Below, in pieces: positions 54,701 to 63,991 of a stretch of DNA of 64,000 bases. A model generated the notes under the pieces. That model saw nothing but the letters and a program-made list of their open reading frames with translations, ran no database searches and was not told where the DNA came from. Source of the DNA: Dendrolimus kikuchii (taxonomy: Eukaryota > Arthropoda > Insecta > Lepidoptera > Lasiocampidae). Location: the NCBI GenBank assembly GCA_019925095.2, contig CM034412.1:3658001-3722000 (forward strand), read 5' to 3'. Both the position numbers and the translations under genes were made by a program. Within the stretch, counting starts at the first letter, position 1. Every line of letters starts with the position of its first letter.

Positions 54701-57700
54701 GCAGCATAAAAATTGTGATTCACTAAATTGTTATTTAACTTGCATAAATTTGAACTACATATTTACTATCATCAGTGACAATTTTTTTTTTATCAAACAC
54801 TAAATCGACATTTAAATCTGTCCACAATTGATGGAAAAATCGCGTAACATGCCTACAAAAAAAATTAGCACCTGTAGAAAGTGTAATACTGGCACGCGTA
54901 TACAAGCATTCTAATAAGTGTTACTCTCGATTTCTCTGGGATCCACTTATCAGATCCTGACATGGTGGCAATGGGACCAATTCGGGGGTATCTTTCAATT
55001 TAAAAATAATATTTGAAAATCGGTTCACAATTGACAGAGAAATCGAGTAACAACGTGTAGACCCTAGGCTAATTGTAAGAACTATTAAGTAAATAGAGCA
55101 AACACTCACCCTTACTACTAGAATATACAAAGAGATTGCATTCAGTCGGATGGAATTCAGCAGCGGTTATCACCTGAAAATAGACATTTTTATCATTAAA
55201 CATTGGATAAGTGTGTCAGTATACAAATAACGACAAACTTCATAGAGGTGCCAAACATACTCTGTTTTCATCATTTCACCATGACACCATAAACAAATAC
55301 ATTCTGGCATTCTACAACCTTTATAAAATATCCATATGCAATAGTAACCACTTTCCATCGGGTGGGTCTCCCGGCTGTGCGCTGAAGTCATGCAATAAAA
55401 AAGCTTCAATGGACAATTGGCAAAACAAATCGCAAAAATTTTTTAACTAGAAGTTTTATGGGCAGATTGTTAATGTACTTGTCCAATTTGAAAACCTGTC
55501 CGTAAAACTTCAAGTTAAAATTTTGTTGCGATTCATTTTGCCACTTGTCTGTTGAAGTTTCACTTCTACTATGTCTCACAGCACACATTTCGATTTTTCG
55601 CAGGTTTACTGCAATTTTTTTTTTTCATTGCAGGAGATCAGCAGACAAGCAGACGGCCCACTTGATGGAAAGCGGTTACCATCGCCTATGGACATTTGCA
55701 ACACCAAAGACGCTACAAATGCGCTGCTGCTCTCTAAGGGAGACTGGAACCTGGTCACTAATGCCGGAACACAACTCTAGGTTGTTATGGCGAAATTATG
55801 GTTTGGTTAGGTTAGGTACATTTTAATGAATGCATTTTTTATTTAAACATATTTTATTTTATCAAACTAAAAGCTGAATTCGATCCGAAACCAAAAAACG
55901 CATCAATAGTCTACTCTAAAATTATGCCACCTCTAACCACGTCTAGTCTAAATTTATGCCGCTCCTACACGCGACCGTAACGCTTTTTCGTGACAGAAAA
56001 ATCCTAAGACCGCCCCCCCCCCAGTCTATATAGAAGTTTCACTTCAAAAAATTGAAACATTACCTCTGTGAGTTCCTCCATATTGGCGGGTTTGATGTCC
56101 ACAATGTTGAAGCTCTGATCCGTGATCTCGAGATGCCATAGGTTGATGCGGAGGTCATCTGCTGACAGGTATGTCTCTTGATCGGAGTTCAGCGAGATCG
56201 AGTTTATGTGGTATGTGTGAGCATTTGCAAATATCCGTCTGGAAGTACACACAAAATCAAAGTTAAAATAGACATTGACAGCTGTCATCTCGGAATCTCG
56301 TGGTCGAGCCTAACATAATAGGAGAAATAAAAGCTCACCGCCTCCGCTGACTCGGTCACGTAGAACGGATGGGAAAGGACCGCAGTGTGAGGATAGCATA
56401 TTTAGGACGACCGGTAGGTCGGCGTCCGGTCGGCCGTCCCAAATATCGCTGGAAGGACAGAGTGGAGGCTGACCTGTCAAGAAACTGAGCAGGACAGAGA
56501 AAAGTGGCATGCTCTCGTTTCGGAGGCCAAAACCCACTTTGGGTCGTTGATCCTACGGAGTAAAACTAAGTAAGACAGCTGTCAAGTCAGGTGGCGTCCT
56601 TGGCATAGGACTCCTCCAGTCTTTTTCATCATCCCATTTTCTCTCTGGTCTCCCCTTCTCCTCTTTCCATCCCGTAAGTACTAATCATCGAAAGCATATT
56701 TGGTCCATTTTGGACAACGTAAGAGAATTAGCATGTGTCACTTGGGAGTAGGACAGCAAGGCCAAGAAGTGGCTGGAAAATGTTGGAGTAGGCTTCAGTG
56801 TCAAAAGACACGCTGAATAATGAATATATTTATGATTTTTAAATTTCTTGTTTGTTTGTTGGTTTGTCTGTTTGTTCGGAATTCAGGTAAAAATTACTGG
56901 GCCGATTTCAATGCGGTTTTCGCTAATCGACAGCAAATTCAAGTCAAAGTGACCAGGTCCCAGTCTCCCGTAAGAGAGCAGTAGCGCATTTGTAGCACCT
57001 TTGGTGTTGCAAATGAAATGTCCGTAGGCGATGGTAACCGCTTTCCATCAAGTGGGCCGTCTGCCTGTCCGCTGAACTCCTGCAATAAAAAAAAGAAATC
57101 GAATTCCAATGCGATTTTTTCAGTGTAATAGCAAATTTTATGTAATAAAATGTGTGATATTTTTATTTCGGGAATCTAAATTTAGCTGATTTGGATACGA
57201 TTTCACTTAAAAGAATAGCTAAGTACTTTTTTTAAGTGATGCAATACTTTCTATTACGGAAAACCCGCGGGAATTTTCCCCGGGAGTGTTATTCGTCATA
57301 TTACTTCAAATCAGATTGGCTTCGACTCACCTCTGTTTTGCCGGGCAGTTGTCTAGATTATATCGAGGGGTCAAAGGTTATTTGTTTTAAGCGACATTTG
57401 CGAAATGGTGTCGATAGAGGAGTTTGAAGTTTCAATGACCCACAAAAAGACTTCATTAGTAAAATATTTAAAAAAGAAAAAATCTGTAGTTTTTAATTGG
57501 AAATCAGGTTCACTATAATTCCTTAACTTTGAGACATTAGGATACAAGAAAACCTTCAAGTCAATTCTGTCACAAAATGTCGCTTAAAACAAATAGTCTT
57601 TCACCCCTCGATATGGAATTAGTTTCTTTGTTATTATTATATGTTTTTACATTATATTATGTAAAAAACCGAATTAAGTTTTTACGTAAGTACAATAAAG

Positions 57701-60700
57701 CTATTGCCTGGGGATTCTGTATTTAATAATGTTAAGAGTTACAGGACTCGAATTAAAATGCCGTTAGAATTACTATAGAATTTATTAGAACTATACAAAC
57801 ACGTATAACACAGGAACAAATATAACTGAACACAACCAGTGCAAACGTAATGCACGTTTCAATACCACGCGCAAAGTCCGTCACTAAATAGATCACCGAA
57901 TGTACACAAGTCTCGCCTTGATCGTGGTTCTCGCTCGACTGCCGATCTCTCCATTGGGCCATTGCTTTATACTGCACCGATACAAAATGGCTGCCCGCCC
58001 GCGTAGATCGAATTTCTTAGAATCAGTTCGACACTCTTGTCTAATGACTGCCATAAAAGATTACAATACACAATGGGCTGTTTTTTTTTTTAATCACAAG
58101 GTAAATAAAAGAAGTCCAAATGCCGAAAGGTAATAAACTGCAGGTGTGAATTGGTTTTGTCGGTCGTAACAATAATAATCGTACACACGCAATCTGTACA
58201 GCAGTATGTATAGACTATGTATCACATGTAAAGGAATTACGACGTATATCTCTCTACTGTATACCTATATATTGATTTGTAAATACAATAATCATGTTTC
58301 GAGTGATATATTATATTGTTAGATAAAATATTTTTATTAGCATGGCCTCTTCACATTTTATTAACACTTATATTGAAACTCATCACTGTTTATCTTTTTA
58401 ATGAAAGTATAATCCACTTTGACGTAGTATTATCTAGTATTTGAAATATTACACGCTATGTTATCTTTGCCATAGTATTGTGATATTTTGTATAAATTAT
58501 GAAAGTGGCGGAGAAATGACATTTCAGTTTTGGGATTAGTAGAGGCGATATTAAATAAAAAAATAATCGGCAGACAAACACACACATTGTATATCCCCAT
58601 GCTAAGCAAATTCGGGTAATATACAACAGACCACTCTGGCGCCGGTCCCAGACACACAGACCATAGCAAATAACGGAAAGTTCGTTGACAAAATTTACCA
58701 TCCATTTTATCTGTGCAGGAACGGAGAAAGAATACAATTTCCTGCGGCCGGGCGGCCTGTCGTAAGAGGCGACAAAACAACCCACAGCCAGGTGGTAGGG
58801 CATTTGCCCGAATGGATGGCTACCACCCCTGGTCTAAAGTATGTCGCCATAACAACCTTGAGTTGTGTTCCGGCATTAGTGACCAGGTTCCAGTCTTCTT
58901 TAAGAGAGCAGCAGCGCATTTGTAGCACCTTTGGTGTTGCAAATGTCTATAAGCGATGGTAACCGCTTTCCATCAAGTGGGCCGTCTGCCTGTCTGCTGA
59001 ACTCCCGCAATAAAAAAAAAAAACCATACCAGGAATCGAACCCGAAACCTCCGAGTTGCAGTGACGTATACCGGAAAAGGCTTGCCCATTCCACCACTGA
59101 GGTCATTGCTATATTAGACTATCATTCCTGTCTTACAATTTGGATGATTCAATCAAAGTGATCCAGATAAACATCAACTTGAATCATTCAATGTCATTTA
59201 ATAACGTCGTGTCTTTCAACCAAATTGAGTCAATTTGTTTGATCTATTCAGATCTATATCAGTGTTATACAAGATGTCAGGCTTCTTAGTTATAATGGTT
59301 ATCAGTCGGTTCTGATATTCGGCGCCGGTCGATTCGGCAGGTTAATTTAGTTTGCTCAACTTGTGCACACTTACAACTTAGGGCGTGTTCCCATTAGACG
59401 AACAGTGAGCGACTAACTGTTTGGTTCTAGTTTGCCTCCCTATAATTTTGAATGAATTATTCATACAGCGCGTAAGTCACGTAGTTTTGAGGCGTCTTGC
59501 TTGCCGACTCATTCAGTGAGGACAACGCGCACGGCCGGCGGCGCAGTCCTCTCACTAAGTCGGAGCGCTGCGCGGCGTTACGCTACTACTTTTTATTTAT
59601 TTTTAATTGCTAATAAACAATAGAAAAATGGGCTCACGGCTCACTTGATGAACAGTGGTTAATGACCACTGCCATCTGCGGATATTTACAACACCAGAGG
59701 CTTAGCCTAAATGTTACCGTCATAAATAATTTCATTCTTTTTGCATATACAGACCGGTATATGAGCAGTCTTGACCGGTTTATACTATTGTACGTGCAAG
59801 ACTTAAATTTGTATGCAGTAGAAAGATAATTATAATCACGTGGTGGTATGTAGAGGAAGAATGCTGCATTTTCGCTAGTCCGCTACTCTTCTAGCATCTC
59901 TATTGCGCTTCTCACTGTCAGTTACAATAAATGTTAAAAGTTGACAACATTTGCGCGCAAAGTCTGGGAGCTAACTTCTCTGAAGGCGCATTTAAGTTTT
60001 GCGCGTACTACACTCTCTTTAATTAAATAATGCACCAATAAACATTTTCATTTTAACATATTGTTAGGATCTAGGTGCCGATAAAGGCAAATTAACACAT
60101 GCAGCCCTGTAGAAACACATTTGATTTACCTTTTCGGCATTTGGACTTCTTTTGTTTACTTTGTGTTTAAAATTTGTGATTAAAAAAACAGCCCACTGTG
60201 TATTGTAATCTTTTACGGCCTATTGTTGTATTGTGATCACTGCCAGGTGTCTCGGATTTAAAAGTACAAACTGATTCTAAGAAATTGGGTCACAGGGTCG
60301 GGCAGACATATTGCATCTGTGCAGTATAAAGCAATGCCCCAAGCAAGACTCGTGTACATTCGGTAATCTATTTACTGACGGACTTTGCGCGTGTTATTGA
60401 ATCGTGCATTATGTTTGGACTGGTTGTGTTATATTTGTACCTGTGTTATACGTGTTTTTATAGTTCTAATAAACTCTATATTAATTCCAACGGCATTTTA
60501 ATTCGAGTCCTGCAACTCGTAACAATATTGTACAGAATAGTTAATACTGTTTCTTATTATCATCAGGAAATGTCCTCACCTGGGGGAGGCTTCGACCATG
60601 AGTTCAGCCGGCCTGACCGTGGGCACCCTGAGCTGCGTGACGCGCGCCGGGTCCCGCGGCCGGCCGCCCTCCTCGCGAGTGTTGTACCCCGTCACGCGTT

Positions 60701-60716
60701 TGTCCCGCTCCGACAC
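48784..60716 (-). CDS. tws: PP2A 55-kDa regulatory subunit B (B55, twins/PPP2R2), C-terminal 328 aa
   Basis: Substrate-selecting subunit of the trimeric phosphatase PP2A, a seven-bladed WD40 propeller; in flies it acts in mitosis and cell-fate signalling. Coding exons on the - strand: 60580-60716, 56064-56238, 55110-55173, 54384-54531, 52909-53115, 51347-51476, 50273-50386, 48784-48795. All junctions are GT-AG with matching phases; 987 nt, 328 residues plus stop. Near-identical blocks to animal B55: [75 protein letters not shown] and [20 protein letters not shown]. The segment in exon 51347-51476 is unusually diverged and GC-rich. Exons for roughly the first 120 residues lie beyond 64000. Confidence 0.95.
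49093..49493. mobile_element. MITE with ~130-bp inverted arms
   Basis: Left TTAGGGTGGCGCAAAAAAAC, TTGAGTCTCGTGTGAAAAAA and GAACTCCCTCCAAAGGACAG. Right arm is the inverse: CTGTCCTTTGGAGGGAGTTC, TTTTTTCACACGAGACTCAA and GTGCGACCCTAA. Flanked by TATATA on both sides. Confidence 0.85.
49555..49720 (+). mobile_element. Retroelement 3' end with ATTCT tail
   Basis: GTCTGGAAGAGATCGCTCCA, AGCGATAAGGTCGCCC and ACAATAAAGCGTTTTC, followed by a (TATTC)n tail. Same family as 3905-4040. Confidence 0.7.
49755..50062 (-). mobile_element. Family A short retroposon, antisense, near full length
   Basis: TTTTATTTTATTGCAGCTCA, then CAGACAGGCAAACGGCCCAC, ending AGGAAATTGTATTCTTTCCC and CGTTCCTGCACGG. A second, diverged 3' piece follows at 50075-50170. 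Confidence 0.85.
50273..50386 (-). CDS. tws: B55 exon ([10 protein letters not shown]...NNLFIFQ)
   Basis: Acceptor TGCTTAG upstream (right of 50386), donor GTGAAT at 50272-50271. 38 codons, phase 0 at both ends. Without the splice the frame would add [10 protein letters not shown] and stop, unlike any B55 end. Confidence 0.95.
50387..51346 (-). other. B55 intron; RTE/Helitron-like end and a rearranged retroposon
   Basis: No gene. 50480-51035 resembles a non-autonomous RTE/Helitron-type sequence ending GCCGGGGCCGCTAGTTTA. 51060-51329 is a broken family A retroposon. Confidence 0.55.
51060..51329. mobile_element. Rearranged family A retroposon (two halves in opposite orientation)
   Basis: 51060-51222 is the 3' half in sense (GTGTTCCGGCATTAGTGGCC to CTCCTGCAATAAAAAAAAAA). 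It is followed at once by the 5' half in antisense (CCACCTGGCTGTGGGTTG type, ending CTTTCTCCGTTCCTGCAAGG). The halves meet at the A-run. Confidence 0.8.
51347..51476 (-). CDS. tws: B55 exon, GC-rich and diverged (VFDR...LTLEASRE...KRKK)
   Basis: Acceptor GTCTGGCAG right of 51476, donor GTAATA left of 51347. The first G completes Arg, then [20 protein letters not shown], then an Ala/Arg-rich run to ATAKRKK. The anchors [12 protein letters not shown] and KRKK match B55. The linker between VFDR and LTLEASRE is about four residues longer than usual, and the following segment is rich in Arg and Ala from GCG/CGC codons. Confidence 0.92.
51477..52908 (-). other. B55 intron; hAT-like MITE
   Basis: No gene. 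A hAT-like element lies at about 52184-52613. The remainder is AT-rich; a short inverted pair near 52780-52850 (TTTTGTCCCATATAACAAAC / GTTTGTTACATGGGACAAAA) could fold. Confidence 0.55.
52184..52613. mobile_element. hAT-like MITE (GGTCCCCAAACT-type ends)
   Basis: Left CATAGATCCCCAAATTGGGC, right ATAGTTTGGGGACCATTGTA. The inverse of the right end, ATGGTCCCCAAACTAT, is a common hAT-type terminus. No transposase seen. Confidence 0.6.
52909..53115 (-). CDS. tws: B55 exon ([14 protein letters not shown]...GSYNGFF)
   Basis: Acceptor CTTTCAG right of 53115, donor GTGAGT left of 52909. The first base completes Arg and the last two (AG) are completed by the next exon. Contains [20 protein letters not shown] and [20 protein letters not shown]. 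Confidence 0.97.
53385..53525. mobile_element. MITE family D fragment
   Basis: CGTGATCACGGCCACTGAAA, then ATTACCGCGCTTAAAACCGT and AACGTAGTTTTATTATGTGT. It is the right half of the family. Confidence 0.7.
53975..54235 (+). mobile_element. Family A short retroposon, 5'-truncated and diverged
   Basis: Starts TTCCTGCGGCCGGGCGGCCT; GTGTTCCGGCATTAGTGGCC; ends in an A-run after AGAATAAAAAAAA. Confidence 0.8.
54384..54531 (-). CDS. tws: B55 exon ([16 protein letters not shown]...SDVKLSNSG)
   Basis: Acceptor TGCACAG right of 54531, donor GTATAC left of 54384. Encodes [40 protein letters not shown] and DVKLSNSG, a WD repeat and the loop typical of B55. Confidence 0.97.
55110..55173 (-). CDS. tws: B55 exon ([21 protein letters not shown])
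   Basis: Acceptor ATTTTCAG right of 55173, donor GTGAGT left of 55110. 64 bp encoding [20 protein letters not shown], then K, plus one base of Gly. Phase 0 in, phase 1 out. Confidence 0.96.
55174..56063 (-). other. B55 intron; retroposon fragments
   Basis: No gene. Degraded family A piece 55325-55405 and an antisense 3' half 55615-55785. Around 55380-55545 is an inverted pair (GACAATTGGCAAAACAAATC / GATTCATTTTGCCACTTGTC). Confidence 0.55.
55615..55785 (-). mobile_element. Family A short retroposon, antisense 3' half
   Basis: T-run, TCATTGCAGGAGATCAGCAG, ACGGCCCACTTGATGGAAAG and CTAATGCCGGAACACAACTC. Ends abruptly at about 55785. Confidence 0.8.
56064..56238 (-). CDS. tws: B55 exon ([13 protein letters not shown]...MEELTE)
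   Basis: Acceptor ACTTCCAG right of 56238, donor GTAATG left of 56064. The first base completes Arg, then [40 protein letters not shown] and [17 protein letters not shown], almost unchanged from other animals. Confidence 0.97.
56330..56575 (+). pseudogene. LINE reverse-transcriptase C-terminal relic
   Basis: + strand reads [22 protein letters not shown], then [20 protein letters not shown]; after one frameshift it reads [17 protein letters not shown]. The L-G-H-V-x-R-M, G-R-P-x-x-R-W-x-D and W-x-x-L-V-x-E-A-K-x-x-F-G patterns are standard near the end of RTE/jockey-like ORF2 proteins. An internal stop and a frameshift mark it as dead. Confidence 0.75.
56946..57095 (+). mobile_element. Family A short retroposon, 3' half
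   Basis: GTGACCAGGTCCCAGTCTCC, AGGCGATGGTAACCGCTTTC, CTGAACTCCTGCAATAAAAA. 5'-truncated. Confidence 0.85.
57730..58171 (+). mobile_element. Solo LTR, copy 2, with ATAA target duplication
   Basis: Starts TGTTAAGAGTTACAGGACTC and ends GGTCGTAACA. ATAA at 57726-57729 and 58172-58175. 442 bp. Shares with copy 1 the blocks AGAACTATACAAACA and GCGCAAAGTCCGTCACT. Confidence 0.9.
58708..59023 (+). mobile_element. Family A short retroposon, full-length reference copy
   Basis: CTGTGCAGGAACGGAGAAAG, GGCCGGGCGGCCTGTCGTAA, AGTTGTGTTCCGGCATTAGT, AAGCGATGGTAACCGCTTTC and CTGAACTCCCGCAATAAAAA. One of the least decayed copies. Confidence 0.9.
59025..59105 (-). repeat. tRNA-like sequence (SINE head relic, not a functional tRNA)
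   Basis: - strand has CAGTGGTGGAATGGGCAAGC (A-box-like) and GGGTTCGATTCC (B-box). The presumed acceptor-stem ends do not pair, so it is not a working tRNA. It abuts the A-tail of the retroposon at 58708-59023. Confidence 0.6.
59789..60010. mobile_element. MITE family C, copy 5
   Basis: Left TGTACGTGCAAGACTTAAAT, right GCGCATTTAAGTTTTGCGCG followed by TACT. The interior is diverged. Confidence 0.6.
60062..60524 (-). mobile_element. Solo LTR, copy 3 (inverted), with ATAT target duplication
   Basis: On the + strand it reads TGTTAGGATCTAGGTGCCGA to CAACTCGTAACA; its reverse complement aligns with copies 1 and 2. ATAT at 60058-60061 and 60525-60528. Its edge is only 55 bp from the B55 exon at 60580. 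Confidence 0.9.
60580..60716 (-). CDS. tws: B55 exon, most N-terminal in window ([12 protein letters not shown]...EASP)
   Basis: Acceptor ATTCCAG right of 60716, donor GTGAGG left of 60580. Encodes [20 protein letters not shown], then [20 protein letters not shown] and VEASP plus AG of Arg. GC-rich. Earlier exons (first WD blades) are outside the window. Confidence 0.96.
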
Positions 60717-61239
60717 CTGGAATATACAAAAACTGGGTTGGTGCTTGGCAGTCTGTGCTCTGTGAAGGGTTTCGATGAGGGTGATAGCCACGTGGTAGGC
60801 TACTCTCCCGACTGGATAGCTGGACCACCCCTGGTCTAGATTATGTTTGAATTGTGTTCAGCGAGTGGCAGCATCTTTGGTATTACAAATGTTCGTAGGC
60901 TATGAAAACTTTCCATGAGGTTGGTCATCTGCTTGTATGCTGAACTCAAGCAATAAAAAAATAACAACTTTCAACTGTGTTCCGGCATCAGTGGTCTGTT
61001 TCAGTTTCCCCTTCGAGGCCGACAGCACATTGGCAGCACCAGCACCTGAGGGGTGTTGTTAATCTCCATAGGCGACAGTAACAACTTTCCGTCACAGTTG
61101 GACCCTCAGCCTGTCTGCTGTGCTTGTAATAAAAAAATCATTCCTATTTTCCTGACTTGGCAATCGAATTATACAAAAGATTTAATCAAAAGCACCACAC
61201 ATTTTATAAACAACTGAAAGGATGTTTGTTGTATGAAAC

Positions 61240-61676
61240 AATTTTCGAACTTCTACAGAACATATTTAACACAAGTATATCAAGTCTTTTTTCAGTTTTT
61301 CAGACAAACAAAAAATTTGAAAAAAAGATCTAAATTTCATAGTTCTATTTCACTTCTTACATCCCCCTGATTCGGTTTTTAGCAAAAAATTTTTAATTGT
61401 ACAGAAATTCGACCTCTACAGTTTTATACATACATAACTTCACGCCAGTTCCCTTGCGGGGTAGGCACGAACAACAGAGTGCCATTTAGGCTTATTCTTA
61501 TACACCTCACTTGCTTCTTTGACATTCATAGCTCTTGTCATGCACGCTCGTCTGTTCTTAAGGCTCCTGACATCACCTTCTGCTAGTACAAGATCAATTT
61601 GATCATGGAAGGTGTGTCGTGGCCTTCCACGACTTCTGCATCCATCCACTTTTGCATTGTATATCTGTTTAGTCAT
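61240..61676 (-). pseudogene. LINE ORF2 C-terminus plus 3' UTR
   Basis: - strand open frame 61676-61440 reads MTKQIYNAKVDGCRSRGRPR, HTFHDQIDLVLAEG and WHSVVRAYPARELA, then stop. The G-R-x-R-G-R-P-R and terminal W-x-x-V-V-x-A-Y patterns are typical of RTE/CR1-like ORF2 ends. After the stop, TAAAACTGTAGAGGTCGAAT and TTTCTGTACAATT form a 3' UTR identical in type to 139-400. 5'-truncated. Confidence 0.75.
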
Positions 61677-62229
61677 TCTTTCATCAGTTTTATTATATGT
61701 ATAGATCGAATTGGTAATGCTTTAGGGCTAGGGAAACCTCATCTACCTGTCAAAAGTAAAATAAACCGTTGGACAGGGTATAAACATTGTCCCACGTGAC
61801 ATATTTTATGTAAGTACAAATGCCACCATTTTAATTTCAATGCCAGCTTTATATTGGTTGTAATTGACGTGAATCACAAAGCAGCTACTCTAACGACCAC
61901 AGTAAATTATTCCCCATGAAATCAATCAACATTTTTCAGGTGATTCGCCGTCATGTCAGACGTAAATGTGGGTGTCGACATACACAACACGTTCAAAAGA
62001 TATCTTAAAAGTTCACTCTGTATATACATTCCTTTGGAATACGAATTAATTTCTAAATTTCGGAAGTTTATTTCGATATATCACACAGCATACTAGCTAT
62101 TAGGGAACGTACCCATGCTACGTGACCCGTTCATGAGGTATTCAAAATACCACGCTTGGTCACGCGGGGCATATTTTTTTTCGTCACGTAGTCAATACGC
62201 TCCAGGTAAAACTCTCACTTTTTTGAGGT

Positions 62230-62460
62230 ATATTCAAACACTAGCTTCTGTCCGCGTGGAATAGTTAAAAAAACCCCGATTTTGAAACATTCTTCATTGT
62301 TGCTCCGCTCCTATTGGTCTTAGCGTGATGATATATCTCCTATAAACCTTCCTCGATAAATTGGCTATTTAACACTGAAATTATTTTTCAAATCAGACCA
62401 GTAGTTCCTGAGATTAGCGCGTTCAAGCAAACAAACTTCAACTTTATATATTAGTATAAG
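62230..62460. mobile_element. RTE-like 3' end, inverse of 40300-40555
   Basis: TTCTGTCCGCGTGGAATAGT, AACCCCGATTTTGAAACATT, TGCTCCGCTCCTATTGGTCT; an AGCAAACAAACTTCAAC-like tail follows. Reverse complement of the other copy. Confidence 0.6.
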
Positions 62461-62667
62461 ATGAGGTGCAGCGTTTAGCGCTTTATCAACGGCTCAACGT
62501 ATACACGTTACGCAAGCACTCTTTGACATCAAAATATTCACCTATAGCTAGAATATCACGTCTGTACAATTCATATGTTGAGAAATCTTAAAACATCGAT
62601 ATATTTAATGACAGTCCTCATACATTGTTCAAAATAATATCCCAGATAGATTAAGTATGTTTAATTA

Positions 62668-62992
62668 CTTTTTTTTTTATTTTTTTTATTGCAGGATTTC
62701 AGCAGACAGGCAGACGGCCCACTTGATGGAAATCGGTTACCATCGCCTATGGACATTTGCAACATCAAAAGTGCTACAAATGCGCTGCTGCTCTCTTAAG
62801 GGTGGCTGGAACCTGGTCACTAATGCCGGAACACAACTCAAGGTTGTTATGGCGACTTGCTCTAGGCCATGGGTGGTAGCCATCCAGTCGGGCAAATGCC
62901 CTACCACCTGGCTGTGGGTTGTTTGTCGCCTCTTACGACATGCCGCCCGGCTGCAGGAAATTGTATTCTTTCTCCGTTCCTGCACGGATGAC
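62668..62992 (-). mobile_element. Family A short retroposon, antisense, near full length
   Basis: T-run, TTATTGCAGGATTTCAGCAG, ACGGCCCACTTGATGGAAAT, CTAATGCCGGAACACAACTC, ending TTCTCCGTTCCTGCACGG. The TTTATTGCAG sequence is a consensus-like 3' splice site on the + strand. Confidence 0.88.
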
Positions 62993-63186
62993 CGATGATT
63001 GGTTAGTCATATGTAACGGCAGCGCCACTTCTTTCGCTATATTCGTCTATTAGACGGGAACGGCGTAATTTATCAAGAAAGTATCTAAGTGTTTACCCGG
63101 GATATAAGCTAGCCCCGTGTTGAGTTTCATATAAATCCGTTCAGTAGTTTTCACCTGATGTTCTAACAAAACAAAAATTCTAAATA

Positions 63187-63683
63187 TAGTGTAAACTCTA
63201 TATAACAACACTGAAGTGATTGTGCATTTTATGGCGTTATAGAGAGTTGTCGTTAAACGGAGAGATGTTTGTTATTCTTGTGTGACGTCTTTTGCTGCAC
63301 CAGTAATTTTGTTGTACTTTTTTTGCTTATTTTATTCATATCTTGCGATATTGAGGCATCTTGGTGATAAAGGAAGTACCTACAAATTTCGGTATTTCGG
63401 AATTTCATAGAAATTTCGGTATACCTGATGTCGTCAGTCGAGTTTATTACGGGGTAGGATAATAAAGCGATAAAAGAACGTAGACAGCTGCAAAGCTTTT
63501 ACTAATTTTGACAACTTAAAAGGTACTTTTTATTACTTAATTGTTGTCGTTATTGACAGTGGGTGTAATTCTATATAGTGTATCATTGTATGAAAGACAA
63601 GCTAAACGAACCAAAGCCAAGTGATTTCGACGCTTAAGGGAGTTTGTCGTTTAATCGAGTGACGCTACATGGAGTTTACACAG
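63187..63683. mobile_element. Pogo-like MITE (family P), copy 3, intact
   Basis: Ends TAGTGTAAACTCTATATAAC and (inverse) ACGCTACATGGAGTTTACAC followed by AG, flanked by TA at 63185-63186 and 63684-63685. 497 bp. Shows the uninterrupted form of the site where the LINE entered copy 1. Confidence 0.88.
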
Positions 63684-63700
63684 TATTTTATTTTCCGAAT

Positions 63701-63991
63701 TTACTTCGAAATAGCCTCCTCCATGTTTTTCTCCATTTTGAAGTCATTGTAAAAACTCGACTCCTCTATAGATTTATTATAATTATAGAATTCTGAATAA
63801 ACTAAAGTCATGTCATTAACTAGTCGACTTATCCGAGGGACGTGACGCGCGACATTCATGTGATATGTGTCTACGACTTTGTAGGACACACTCACTTCCA
63901 CATTTGTCTTGTCCACGCTAGTATTGAGTAGGACACATATGATAAGCCAATTACATTTGTCCCGTACAAAACACAATAGTACCGATAGCCT
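63701..63991 (-). other. Unassigned open reading frame at window edge
   Basis: - strand, open from a stop at 63992-63994 to TAA near 63701. It reads LCFVRDKCNWLIICVLLNTS, VDKTNVEVSVSYKVV and NVARHVPRISRLVNDM. Not recognised. No Met at its start and no clear acceptor. Part (63945-64000) resembles 10755-10805, which points to repeat-derived sequence. It could also be an exon of an unknown gene in the B55 intron. Confidence 0.2.

Larger units (their letters stand above)
56239..60579 (-). other. B55 intron; LINE relic, two inverted solo LTRs, retroposons
   Basis: No gene. LINE coding relic 56330-56575, family A 3' half 56946-57095, solo LTR 57730-58171, retroposon 58708-59023, tRNA-like sequence 59025-59105, MITE C 59789-60010, solo LTR 60062-60524. 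Two identical-looking ~20-bp pieces near 57369-57400 and 57565-57600 are inverted (GGTTATTTGTTTTAAGCGAC). Confidence 0.6.

Noticed and set aside
59025..59105. Possible tRNA gene
   Set aside because: A and B boxes are present but the acceptor stem does not pair; it is a SINE-type relic.
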